Shown one piece after another: positions 7,279-14,853 of a stretch of 32,226 bases of DNA. The stretch is from assembly GCF_030656115.1 (NCBI RefSeq), contig NZ_JAUSOO010000010.1, positions 1-32,226 on the forward strand. Direction: 5' to 3'. Numbering within the stretch: the stretch's first letter is position 1; each line of letters begins with the position of its first letter. The position numbers and the translations under genes are program-made. Under the pieces are notes generated by a model that did no database searches, had not been told where the DNA came from, and worked only from the letters and a program-made list of their open reading frames with translations. The DNA comes from Hydrogenophaga sp. (lineage in GTDB: Bacteria > Pseudomonadota > Gammaproteobacteria > Burkholderiales > Burkholderiaceae_C).

Positions 7279-8369
7279 TGAAATCCCTCTTCAAAATCTC
7301 CACCCCCGCAGCCGTCGTGACTCTGGCGCTGGCCCTGTTGGGCTCCAGCGCTGCCGTGGCCCAGACCAAGCCCTGGCACAACATCGGTCGCGACGCCACG
7401 CCCGCCGAAGTGAAGGCCTGGGACATTGATGTGCGTCCCGACTTCAAGGGCCTGCCTGCCGGCGCCGGCAGCGTAGCCAAAGGCGAAGAAGTGTGGGAGG
7501 CCAAATGCGCCTCTTGTCACGGCAGCTTTGGCGAGTCCAACGAAGTGTTCACCCCCATTGTGGGCGGCACCACCAAGGCCGACATTGAGCGCGGCCGCGT
7601 GAAAAACCTGGAAGAGGGCGGCAGCTTTCCCCAGAAGACCACGCTCATGAAAGTGGCCACGCTGTCCACCATCTGGGACTACATCAACCGCGCCATGCCG
7701 TGGAACGCGCCCAAGACCCTGACCACCGACGAGGTGTATGGCGTGACCGCCTACATTCTGAGCCTGGCAGAAATTGTGCCCGCAGACTTCACCCTGAGCG
7801 ATAAAAACATCGCCGAAGTGCAAAAGCGCATGCCCAACCGCAACGGCATGGTGTTCTATGAGCCGCTGTGGAAAGCCAACGGCAAAGGCGACGTGAAAAA
7901 TGTGGCCTGCATGAAGGACTGTCCGGTGGAGAGCACCATCCGTTCCTTCCTGCCCGACTTTGCCCGCGACGCGCACGGCAACATCGCCGAGCAAAACCGC
8001 ATCATTGGCCCGGTGCGTGGTGCCGATACCAGCAAGCCAGCGCCCAAAGGTCCTGTAGGCTCTTCGGCATTGCCCGCACCCGTGGTGGTGGCCGTTGCAC
8101 CGGCTGCCGGTGGCAGCGATCCCAAAGTCTTGCTCAATGCCAACAGCTGTACCGCATGCCATGGCATGAAAAACAAAGTGGTCGGCCCAGGCTTCAATGA
8201 GATCGCAGCCAAGCACAAAGGCCGTGCCGACGCCGAGGCGTATTTGGTCGACAAGATCAAAAACGGTGGTTCGGGCGTGTATGGTGCTGTCCCGATGCCG
8301 GCCCAGCCCCAGCTGAAAGATGCCGAGGCCAAAGCGATCGCACAGTGGATCGCTGCCGGCGCCAAATAA
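7278..8369 (+). CDS. soxD: Sulfane dehydrogenase diheme cytochrome subunit SoxD
   Basis: A 363-residue exported cytochrome c subunit of SoxCD. A signal peptide ends near AVAQ (residue 29). The N-terminal cytochrome domain binds heme at CASCH (77-81). A second domain binds heme at CTACH (291-295) with M340 in VPMPAQ as likely ligand. A Pro/Ala-rich linker, about 250-285, joins them. C211 and C215 in between may form a disulfide. It accepts electrons from the SoxC molybdenum centre. The second heme domain closely matches the small cytochrome encoded next, including the shared AAKHKG, SGG/GSG and PMPAQP segments, pointing to duplication of a c-type domain. Confidence 0.95.
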   Translation: MKSLFKISTPAAVVTLALALLGSSAAVAQTKPWHNIGRDATPAEVKAWDIDVRPDFKGLPAGAGSVAKGEEVWEAKCASCHGSFGESNEVFTPIVGGTTKADIERGRVKNLEEGGSFPQKTTLMKVATLSTIWDYINRAMPWNAPKTLTTDEVYGVTAYILSLAEIVPADFTLSDKNIAEVQKRMPNRNGMVFYEPLWKANGKGDVKNVACMKDCPVESTIRSFLPDFARDAHGNIAEQNRIIGPVRGADTSKPAPKGPVGSSALPAPVVVAVAPAAGGSDPKVLLNANSCTACHGMKNKVVGPGFNEIAAKHKGRADAEAYLVDKIKNGGSGVYGAVPMPAQPQLKDAEAKAIAQWIAAGAK

Positions 8370-8477
8370 ACCGGGGCCAAGCCCAGCTGGTCTGGAACTC
8401 CCGATCTGCTGGTGCTTCAAAATATCAGCATTTACTCGTAAACCCCAACCCGCTTCCAACCTAGGAGACCTTAAGCT

Positions 8478-8816
8478 ATGAAATTGATGACGAAACAACT
8501 GGTTCTCGCTGCCGCCACGCTGCTGACCGTGACGGGTGCAAGTGCAATGGACGCTGCTGCGGCCAAAGCGCTGGCATCCAAGAGCGCTTGCCTGGCGTGC
8601 CATGCGGTGGACAAGAAGCTGGTCGGTCCGTCTTACAAAGACGTGGCCGCCAAGCACAAGGGTCAAGCCGATGCCGAAGCCAAAGTGGCTGCACGCATCA
8701 AGTCGGGTGGTTCTGGCATGTATGGTCCTATCCCCATGCCTGCACAGCCCAATCTGAAAGACGACGAGCTGAAATTGCTCGCCGCCTGGATTCTTGCCGG
8801 TGCCCCCGACAAGTAA
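8478..8816 (+). CDS. Small class I cytochrome c (c551/c552-like), SoxD-domain paralogue
   Basis: A 112-residue periplasmic monoheme cytochrome. The signal peptide runs to ASAM (about residue 23), the heme site is CLACH (38-42), and M87 in IPMPAQP is the likely sixth ligand. Its fold is a single class I c domain strongly similar to the C-terminal domain of SoxD next door. ATG 8478 is preceded by AGGAG at 9-base spacing. Its place inside the sox operon between soxD and soxY suggests it is the soluble electron acceptor for SoxAX and SoxCD, carrying electrons to a terminal oxidase. This is inferred from position and family. Confidence 0.9.
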   Translation: MKLMTKQLVLAAATLLTVTGASAMDAAAAKALASKSACLACHAVDKKLVGPSYKDVAAKHKGQADAEAKVAARIKSGGSGMYGPIPMPAQPNLKDDELKLLAAWILAGAPDK

Positions 8817-8853
8817 ATATTCAACGCCTTTTCTTTTTTTCCAGGAGCTCAAC

Positions 8854-9309
8854 ATGAACAACTCACGCCGTGTCGCCCTCAAGACCACCGGGGCGTTCGC
8901 CACGCTGGTGTCGCTGGGCATCATCACCCAGAGTCAGGCCCAGGCCGCTGTGGATCGCACCAGCTTCCAGGTCAAGACGTTGGAAGACGCACTCAAAGCC
9001 ATCGGTGGCACCGCCGCCACCAGCGACCAGGTTTCCGTGGTGTCCCCCGACATTGCTGAAAACGGCGCCGTGGTGCCCGTGGGCGCCACCAGCAAGCTGC
9101 CCAACACCACCGAGATGTACCTGATCGTCGAGAAGAACCCAACGCCGCTGTCGGCTGGTTTCATGATTCCCGCCGGTACCGTGGCTGACGTGCAAACCCG
9201 TTTGAAGATGGGCCAGAGCACCAACGTGATTGCCGTGGTCAAGGCCGACGGCAAGCTGTTCTCGGCCACCAAAGAAACCAAAGTGACCCTGGGTGGCTGC
9301 GGCGGCTGA
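8854..9309 (+). CDS. soxY: Sulfur carrier protein SoxY
   Basis: A 151-residue periplasmic carrier to which thiosulfate-derived sulfur is covalently attached. The C-terminus ends in the diagnostic GGCGG, with the carrier cysteine at C149 on a swinging arm. A twin-arginine type signal (SRRVALK, residues 4-10) precedes a hydrophobic stretch ending near SQAQA; Tat export with SoxZ as a hitchhiker is known for the family. The start at 8854 is chosen over upstream in-frame codons because AGGAG (8843-8847) lies 6 bases before it. The next gene, soxZ, encodes its partner. Confidence 0.97.
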   Translation: MNNSRRVALKTTGAFATLVSLGIITQSQAQAAVDRTSFQVKTLEDALKAIGGTAATSDQVSVVSPDIAENGAVVPVGATSKLPNTTEMYLIVEKNPTPLSAGFMIPAGTVADVQTRLKMGQSTNVIAVVKADGKLFSATKETKVTLGGCGG

Positions 9310-9367
9310 TAGCCCCCGTCTACCGGCTCACCACACAACCCATTCATTGAAAATTTAGGAGTCCATC

Positions 9368-9679
9368 ATGGCAGATCCGATGCGCATCCGTGCCGCCCTC
9401 GCTGGCGATGAAACCACCGTTCGCGTGCTCATGTCCCACCCCATGGAAGCAGGCACCCGCAAAGACGCGGCCGGCGCCACCATCCCTGCTCACTACATCC
9501 AGGATGTGGAAGCCACCAGCAACGGCAAGACCGTGCTCAAGGCCATGTTCAGCGGCGCCGTGTCGCAAAACCCTTTCTTGTCCTTCAAGTTCAAGGGCGC
9601 GGCCAAGGGCGACAAAGTCGTGGTGAAGTGGGTCGATAACAAGGGCGACACCCGCACCGACGAAGCCGCCATCGCCTGA
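9368..9679 (+). CDS. soxZ: SoxZ, partner of the SoxY carrier
   Basis: A 103-residue immunoglobulin-like protein without its own signal peptide; it forms the SoxYZ heterodimer and is probably exported together with SoxY. Family features include the opening MADPMRIRA, the MSHPMEAGTRKDA segment, the IPAHYIQ strand and the end segment VKWVDNKGDTRTDEA. AGGAG at 9357-9361 precedes the ATG. It is separated from soxA by 77 bp that contain a strong terminator-like hairpin. Confidence 0.97.
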   Translation: MADPMRIRAALAGDETTVRVLMSHPMEAGTRKDAAGATIPAHYIQDVEATSNGKTVLKAMFSGAVSQNPFLSFKFKGAAKGDKVVVKWVDNKGDTRTDEAAIA

Positions 9680-9693
9680 TTGGCGCATGGTGC

Positions 9694-9730
9694 AAACGGC
9701 CAGCCTGCAAAGTCTGGCCGTTTTTGATTT
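9694..9730 (+). terminator. Terminator or attenuator between soxZ and soxA
   Basis: A perfect 10-bp stem (9694-9703 with 9714-9723) encloses a 10-base loop and ends in a T-rich tract that continues through 9730. It has the form of an intrinsic terminator, yet it lies inside the sox operon 27 bases before the soxA start. Partial termination would give more soxYZ than soxAXB message. Confidence 0.85.
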
Positions 9731-9756
9731 TTCACTGCAAAAGAAGGAGACTCCAG

Positions 9757-10569
9757 ATGAAGAAATCCGTGGCCAAACGCCTGCTTGTGCTGTCTGCCGT
9801 GATGTCCGTTGGGCTGACCGCCGCACACGCACAGGGCACTGCCGCTGAGGGCATCGCCAAATACCGCGAGATGCTCGCTGATGGCAATCCCGCCGAGTTG
9901 TTTGAAATGAAGGGCGAAGAGCTCTGGAAGCAAAAGCGTGGCCCGAAGAATGTCTCGCTGGAGCAATGCGATCTGGGCAAAGGCCCTGGTGTGATTGCGG
10001 GGGCCTTCGTGGAATTGCCTCGCTATTTCAACGACACCGGCCGTGTCCAGGACCTCGAAACCCGCTTGATCACCTGCATGGAAACCTTGCAGGGTTTCAA
10101 CGCAGCCGAGATTGCCAAGACACCTTTTGGCCGAGGCGAAATGGCCAATGTGACGGCGCTGGCCACCTATGTGGCCACCGCATCCAAAGGCATGCGCTTC
10201 AACCTGCCTCAGGCACACGAGCAAGAGAAAACCATGTTTGAGGTGGGCAAGCGCCTGTTCTTCGCGCGCGGTGGTCCGCACGACTTTGCCTGCTCGTCCT
10301 GCCACGGCGTGGATGGCGGGCGCATCCGCCTGCAAGATCTGCCCAACCTGACCAAAAACCCGGGTGATGGCGTGGGGTTTGCAGCCTGGCCTGCTTACCG
10401 TGTGTCCAACTCCCAGATGTGGGGCATGCAGTTGCGTTTGAACGACTGCTACCGCCAGCAGCGCTTTCCCGAACCCAAGTTCGGCAGCGACGCCACCATC
10501 GCTTTGGGTGTGTACATGGGCGTCAACGCCAAGACCGCCGAATCCATCGTGCCGGCCATCAAGCGCTGA
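9757..10569 (+). CDS. soxA: SoxA, cytochrome subunit of the thiosulfate-loading SoxAX complex
   Basis: A 270-residue periplasmic c-type cytochrome that with SoxX joins thiosulfate to the SoxY cysteine. A signal peptide ends near AHAQ (residue 26). Only one CxxCH is present, CSSCH at 179-183. C231 in NDCYRQQRF is the active-site cysteine that ligates the heme and carries persulfide. In the N-terminal domain C71 and C107 occupy the region where diheme SoxA has a second heme, and probably form a disulfide, so this is the monoheme type. ATG 9757 is preceded by AAGGAG; upstream in-frame codons would spoil the signal peptide. Confidence 0.96.
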   Translation: MKKSVAKRLLVLSAVMSVGLTAAHAQGTAAEGIAKYREMLADGNPAELFEMKGEELWKQKRGPKNVSLEQCDLGKGPGVIAGAFVELPRYFNDTGRVQDLETRLITCMETLQGFNAAEIAKTPFGRGEMANVTALATYVATASKGMRFNLPQAHEQEKTMFEVGKRLFFARGGPHDFACSSCHGVDGGRIRLQDLPNLTKNPGDGVGFAAWPAYRVSNSQMWGMQLRLNDCYRQQRFPEPKFGSDATIALGVYMGVNAKTAESIVPAIKR

Positions 10570-10584
10570 TCAGGAGACACCGAC

Positions 10585-11235
10585 ATGAAAACCACCATGA
10601 AATTCGCACTTCTCCCCCTGGCTGCTCTGGTGCTGGCCGGTTGCACCTCTTCACCCTCGGGTGCCGACTACGACAAGATCACCGCCGATGTGGTGAAAGC
10701 TTCGTTTCAGGACCGCGGCATTGCCAAGCTCGACCGCCTGCAGCAAGACGATGCCAACCGCGAGTGCAGCGCTGCCGACGTAGCGGGCAAGCCTCTGGAT
10801 GAAAAGGTGGCCAAGGCCATCGAAGAAGCCAACCTCAAGACCGTGAAGTGGCCCAGCGACGGCAAGTTTCTGGGCGACTGGAAAGAAGGCGAGAAAATTG
10901 CCCAAAGCGGTCGCGGCCTGACCTGGAGCGACAAGGCAGACGCAGCCAACGGCGGCAATTGCTACAACTGCCACATGATCAGCCAAGCCGAAATTTCCTT
11001 CGGCAATCTCGGCCCCAGCTTGTACAACTACGGCAAGCTGCGTGGCGTGACCGACCCGAACGCTGCCGCCTCCAAAGCCATCGTCGAATACACCTGGGGC
11101 AAGTTGTGGAACGCACGCGCGTACAACGCATGCTCGCAAATGCCACGCGCAGGCCACATGGGCATCTTGAGCGAAAAGCAGATTCAGCACGTGATGGCGC
11201 TGCTGCTCGACCCCGCTTCGCCGGTCAACAAGTGA
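10585..11235 (+). CDS. soxX: SoxX, monoheme subunit of SoxAX, predicted lipoprotein
   Basis: A 216-residue cytochrome c partner of SoxA. The heme site is CYNCH (126-130) and M186 in SQMPRAGHMG is the likely distal ligand. The N-terminus carries a lipoprotein signal with lipobox LAGC at 17-20, so the protein is probably membrane-anchored rather than free. Between the lipid site and the heme domain lies an extra region of about 80 residues including C61. AGGAG precedes ATG 10585; an internal ATG at 10597 is possible. It follows soxA by 15 bp. Confidence 0.95.
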   Translation: MKTTMKFALLPLAALVLAGCTSSPSGADYDKITADVVKASFQDRGIAKLDRLQQDDANRECSAADVAGKPLDEKVAKAIEEANLKTVKWPSDGKFLGDWKEGEKIAQSGRGLTWSDKADAANGGNCYNCHMISQAEISFGNLGPSLYNYGKLRGVTDPNAAASKAIVEYTWGKLWNARAYNACSQMPRAGHMGILSEKQIQHVMALLLDPASPVNK

Positions 11236-11244
11236 CAGGACGGT

Positions 11245-11300
11245 GCGCGCAGGGCGCCTGACCTGCGCGCATGGCCCAACCCGCCTGGGCGGGTTGGGCC
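11245..11300 (+). other. Tandem hairpins between soxX and soxB
   Basis: Two strong inverted repeats follow soxX. The first has perfect 9-bp arms at 11245-11253 and 11262-11270. The second has perfect 13-bp arms at 11273-11285 and 11288-11300. No T-run follows directly; an A-run at 11309-11315 comes later. They could slow transcription, block exonuclease decay of the upstream message, or both. Confidence 0.7.
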
Positions 11301-11354
11301 GATCGGCAAAAAAATTTGACGCAAATATCAGTAATCAATTGTTAAGGAATGTTT

Positions 11355-13079
11355 ATGAGCTTCAGTCGTCGTGAATTCATGCAGGTGCTTGCCGTGGCCA
11401 GCGCGACCGGCCTGGCCATCAGCCACAAAGAGGTTCTGGCTGCCGCTCCCGGCGCGGGTGAGCGTTTGTACGACGTGCCCAAGTTCGGCAACGTGAGCTT
11501 TTTGCACTTCACCGACTGCCACGCTCAGTTGCAGCCCATTTATTTCCGGGAGCCCAACGTGAACCTGGGTGTGGCCGAGGCGCTGGGTCGCCCGCCGCAC
11601 ATCGTGGGCGAGGGCTTGCTCAAGCATTATGGTTTCAAGCCCAATTCGGCGTCGGCGCACGCATTCACCTACCTGAACTTCTCGCAAGCCGCCAAGACCT
11701 ACGGCAAGGTCGGTGGCTTTGCCCACCTGGCCACACTGGTCAAGCAGCTCAAGGCCAGCCGCCCCCATGCGCTGCTGCTCGACGGTGGCGACACCTGGCA
11801 GGGCAGTGCCACCTCGCTGTGGACCAACGGCCAGGACATGGTGGACGCCTGCAAGCTGCTGGGCGTGAACATGATGACGCCGCACTGGGAGTTCACCTTC
11901 GGCGCCAAGCGGGTGCAAGAGATCGTCGAGAAAGATTTCAAAGGCCATATCGACTTCCTGGCCCAGAACGTTCAGACGTCCGACTTCGGCGACCAGGTGT
12001 TTGCGCCGTATTCCATGCGCGAAATGAACGGCGTGAAGCTGGCCGTGATTGGCCAGGCGTTCCCGTACACCCCCATTGCCAACCCGCGCCACATGGTGCC
12101 CGACTGGTCGTTCGGCATCCAGGACGAGCACATGCAGAAGATGGTGGACGAAGCCCGCAGCAAGGGTGCGCAGGTGGTGGTGGTGCTGTCGCACAACGGC
12201 ATGGACGTGGACATCAAGATGGCCTCGCGCGTGCGCGGCATCGACGCCGTGCTGGGTGGCCACACCCACGACGGCATGCCCGCCCCCGTGGTGGTGAAAA
12301 ACAGCGGTGGCCAGACGCTGGTGACCAACGCCGGCTCCAACAGCAAGTTCCTCGGCGTGCTCGACTTTGACGTGCGCGGCGGCAAGGTGCAGGACTTCCG
12401 CTACAAGCTGCTGCCCGTGTTCTCCAACCTGCTGCCGGCCGACAAAGAGATGCAGGCGCTCATCGACAAAGTGCGTGCGCCTTACAAAGACAAGCTGGAA
12501 GAAAAACTGGCTGTGACCGAAGACCTGCTGTACCGCCGTGGCAACTTCAACGGTTCGTGGGACCAGGTCATTTGCGATGCGCTGATGGATGTGAAGGGTG
12601 CCGACATGTCGTTCTCGCCCGGTGTGCGCTGGGGCACTTCGCTGCTGCCCGGCGACGTGATCACCTACGAGCGCATGATGGACCAGATGGCGCTGACCTA
12701 CCCGGCCACCACGCTCAACGAGTTCACCGGCACACAGATCAAGGAAATTCTGGAAGACGTGGCCGACAACCTGTTCAACCCCGACCCGTATTACCAGCAG
12801 GGTGGCGACATGGTGCGCATCGGCGGCATGCAGTACAGCTGCACCCCCGGTGCTGCCGCGGGCAAGCGCATCAACAACATGATGCTCAAGGGCAAGCCGA
12901 TTGATGCCGACAAAAAGTACAAAGTGGCCGGTTGGGCTTCGGTGCAAGAAGGCGTGCAGGGCGAGCCTATCTGGGACTTGGTGTCGGGCTACCTGCGCGA
13001 CAAAAAAGTCATCAAAGGCGTCAAAATCAACACCCCCACCATCATCGGCATGGAAGGCAACCCCGGGATAGCCGCCTGA
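11355..13079 (+). CDS. soxB: SoxB, thiosulfohydrolase
   Basis: A 574-residue dimanganese enzyme of the 5-prime-nucleotidase fold that hydrolyses SoxY-cysteine-S-sulfonate to release sulfate. The twin-arginine signal is SFSRREFMQV at the N-terminus. Metallophosphoesterase motifs are visible in order: FTDCHAQ (52-58), DGGDTWQG (143-150), PHWEF (176-180), LSHNGMD (278-284) and GGHTHDG (301-307). The C-terminal nucleotidase domain follows. ATG 11355 lies 6 bases after AAGGA; the ATG at 11349 directly abuts that site and is less likely. It is the last gene of the operon and is followed by a good terminator. Confidence 0.97.
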   Translation: MSFSRREFMQVLAVASATGLAISHKEVLAAAPGAGERLYDVPKFGNVSFLHFTDCHAQLQPIYFREPNVNLGVAEALGRPPHIVGEGLLKHYGFKPNSASAHAFTYLNFSQAAKTYGKVGGFAHLATLVKQLKASRPHALLLDGGDTWQGSATSLWTNGQDMVDACKLLGVNMMTPHWEFTFGAKRVQEIVEKDFKGHIDFLAQNVQTSDFGDQVFAPYSMREMNGVKLAVIGQAFPYTPIANPRHMVPDWSFGIQDEHMQKMVDEARSKGAQVVVVLSHNGMDVDIKMASRVRGIDAVLGGHTHDGMPAPVVVKNSGGQTLVTNAGSNSKFLGVLDFDVRGGKVQDFRYKLLPVFSNLLPADKEMQALIDKVRAPYKDKLEEKLAVTEDLLYRRGNFNGSWDQVICDALMDVKGADMSFSPGVRWGTSLLPGDVITYERMMDQMALTYPATTLNEFTGTQIKEILEDVADNLFNPDPYYQQGGDMVRIGGMQYSCTPGAAAGKRINNMMLKGKPIDADKKYKVAGWASVQEGVQGEPIWDLVSGYLRDKKVIKGVKINTPTIIGMEGNPGIAA

Positions 13080-13101
13080 TCTGGCAAAAGGGGTTCCATG
13101 C

Positions 13102-13134
13102 GGCGTCTGGACTGCAAAGTTCAGGCGCCTTTTT
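13102..13134 (+). terminator. Intrinsic terminator after soxB
   Basis: An 11-bp stem with two G-T wobbles (13102-13112 with 13119-13129), loop TGCAAA, is followed by five T residues. It ends 26 bases before greB and probably closes the sox operon. Confidence 0.85.
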
Positions 13135-13159
13135 ACGAGCCCACCCGGTACCCAACCCC

Positions 13160-13717
13160 ATGAGCAAGGCCTTTACCCGCGAGTCCGACCAAGACGAAGA
13201 CGGCGATTTGCCGGTGGTCGCACCTGCGCCCACCGGCAAAAACTACATCACGCGCGTGGGCTACGAACGCTTGCGCGCGGAGCTCTTCACCTTGATCGAC
13301 GAAGAGCGTCCGAAAATGGTGGAGATCGTGCACTGGGCCGCCAGCAACGGCGACCGGTCGGAAAACGGCGATTACTTGTATGGCAAAAAACGGCTGCGCG
13401 AGATCGACCGGCGCATTCGATTTTTGACGCAGCGGCTGGAAATCGCCGAGGTGGTGGATGCCTCGGTGCACCACGGTGGCGACCAGGTGTTTTTTGGTGC
13501 CACCGTGACCTACGCCGATGGCAGTGGGCAGGACACCACCGTCACCATTTTGGGCATTGACGAAGTGGAGAGTGCGCGCGGTGAAATCAGTTGGGTGTCG
13601 CCCGTGGCGCGAGCGCTCACCAAGGCCCGTGTCGGCGATGTGGTGCGGCTGGCGGTGCCCGGCGGTGTGCAAGAGCTGGAGGTTTTGGCGGTTCAATACC
13701 CGGATCCGACACCTTGA
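13160..13717 (+). CDS. greB: Transcription elongation factor GreB
   Basis: A 185-residue cytosolic factor that stimulates RNA cleavage by backtracked RNA polymerase. The N-terminal coiled coil (about 30-100) carries the tip motif GDRSENGDY at 64-72, whose acidic residues coordinate the catalytic magnesium. The KKRLREIDRRIRFL segment is typical of GreB, and the C-terminal FKBP-like domain includes VSPVARALTKARVGD. The extended first 25 residues are acidic and low-complexity. ATG 13160 begins the conserved MSKAFTRE, which fixes the start. It lies between the sox terminator and a repeat-containing convergent junction. Confidence 0.95.
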   Translation: MSKAFTRESDQDEDGDLPVVAPAPTGKNYITRVGYERLRAELFTLIDEERPKMVEIVHWAASNGDRSENGDYLYGKKRLREIDRRIRFLTQRLEIAEVVDASVHHGGDQVFFGATVTYADGSGQDTTVTILGIDEVESARGEISWVSPVARALTKARVGDVVRLAVPGGVQELEVLAVQYPDPTP

Positions 13718-13749
13718 TACCGTGGGTGTACCCACGGTATACCCACGGT
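13717..13749. repeat. Inverted plus direct 9-11 bp repeat at the greB end
   Basis: Immediately after the greB stop, arms 13717-13727 and 13730-13740 form a perfect 11-bp inverted repeat with a 2-base centre. A further direct copy of ACCCACGGT follows at 13741-13749. It sits in the gap between greB and the convergent globin fusion gene and could form a transcript-end hairpin, although no T-tract follows on either strand. Confidence 0.75.
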
Positions 13750-13767
13750 GCAGCCGGTGGGGCCGCT

Positions 13768-14697
13768 TCAGCCCTGTTCGGCGTGAAGGGCTTGTGGGCG
13801 GCAGGCGGCGCAACTGATGGTACCCAGCCGCTGGTGGTACAGCACGGTGACACCCGCTTCGATTTCCGCTCCGCAGTGGTCGCACATGGACCCCACCGCC
13901 AGGACCTCTTCGGCAAAACCTTCCTGTCGCATCTCGACCCGCCCTTGATTTTGGCGGTGACCTGCCTGTTCCTTCACGATGTCCGGGCGGTAAGGCTCCT
14001 CAAACGCCGTCCAGCGGCGGATCTGGTCGTCGCTCAGACCGTGTTGTTCGAGCGTTTCGATCATCAGGTGCTGGCGGTGGTCGAACAATGCATCGGAAAT
14101 CACCATCCAGTGGTGGGCGTTGAGGGGGTTGTCCCCAAAATACACATCGTCCCCGGTCATGGACTCGTACAAAAACGCGTACTGTTTGCCCGCCACATGG
14201 TCGGGCGTGGTGTTGTGGAAATAAGGCGCCAGCCGTTCGTCGGCAAACACCTTGGCATAAAAAGCATCCAGCACTTGCCGAACCTGCTTGCCATGGCCCA
14301 ACTCGGCCCACAGGCTTGGGTCTTGAGGTGGGCTTGGAACTTCGGATCGGCGGTGACCGGTGGCCTGCGTGTCAAGTTGCTTCAGCGACGGACCGGCGGC
14401 CAACGTGGCCGAAGCCTGGGTGGCAGACCCTTTGGGCGCCACGCGCATGTCAGCCTCGGGGTAACACACGCAAGGCAAGAACAGGCCCAGGTCTTTTTGC
14501 ACCTGGGTCAACCCCCGTTGTGCCCGCGCCGGCACGGGACTGCCCGTGCTTTGCATCATGCAGGTGTGGCAACTGCCGCCCCGGCACGAGAACGGAACGT
14601 TCAAGCCCAAACGCAGGCTGGCTTCAAGCACGGTTTCCAGTGGACGAACTCGGATGGTGCCCAGTTGGGTGTGATGAACTTGGTAGATATCGGGCAT
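13768..14697 (-). CDS. [2Fe-2S] ferredoxin / truncated globin / Cys4 fusion protein
   Basis: A 309-residue three-part protein. Residues 1-90 are a plant-type ferredoxin with cluster cysteines C38, C43, C46 and C76. Residues 91-128 form a linker. Residues 129-245 read as a truncated (2/2) hemoglobin: DAFYAKVFADERLAPYF, then NAHHWMVISDALFD, where H195 or H196 is the likely proximal heme ligand. The tail, 265-305, has two CxxC pairs (C272/C275 and C296/C299) that could bind zinc or iron. ATG 14697 is chosen because the ferredoxin fold begins there; longer in-frame starts add unrelated residues. No signal peptide, so cytosolic. Such an architecture could reduce or detoxify NO or O2, or sense them; the activity is inferred only. 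Confidence 0.85.
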   Translation of the reverse strand: MPDIYQVHHTQLGTIRVRPLETVLEASLRLGLNVPFSCRGGSCHTCMMQSTGSPVPARAQRGLTQVQKDLGLFLPCVCYPEADMRVAPKGSATQASATLAAGPSLKQLDTQATGHRRSEVPSPPQDPSLWAELGHGKQVRQVLDAFYAKVFADERLAPYFHNTTPDHVAGKQYAFLYESMTGDDVYFGDNPLNAHHWMVISDALFDHRQHLMIETLEQHGLSDDQIRRWTAFEEPYRPDIVKEQAGHRQNQGRVEMRQEGFAEEVLAVGSMCDHCGAEIEAGVTVLYHQRLGTISCAACRPQALHAEQG

Positions 14698-14853
14698 AAA
14701 TCGTAAAAATCGACGAGAAAAAACCGAAAAAATGTAAGCAGAATTCTTGTGCTGCCAAGATAGATTACAGTGCTTTGAACCGATTCGATGAGGCGAGCGA
14801 CCCGAGCGCCTGTCTAAATTTTTATTACTTAAATATTCATAAAGCATTTCAAC

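Noticed and set aside
7224..8927. Minus-strand frame of 567 codons opposite soxD and the cytochrome
   Set aside because: It spans several clear sox genes on the other strand and reads as their antisense shadow.
11328..12947. Minus-strand frame of 539 codons opposite soxB
   Set aside because: Antisense shadow of soxB; His-rich low-complexity sequence without motifs.
14775..14800. Possible FNR-type box upstream of the Roadblock-like gene
   Set aside because: Only a poor half-match to TTGAT-N4-ATCAA; not enough to call.
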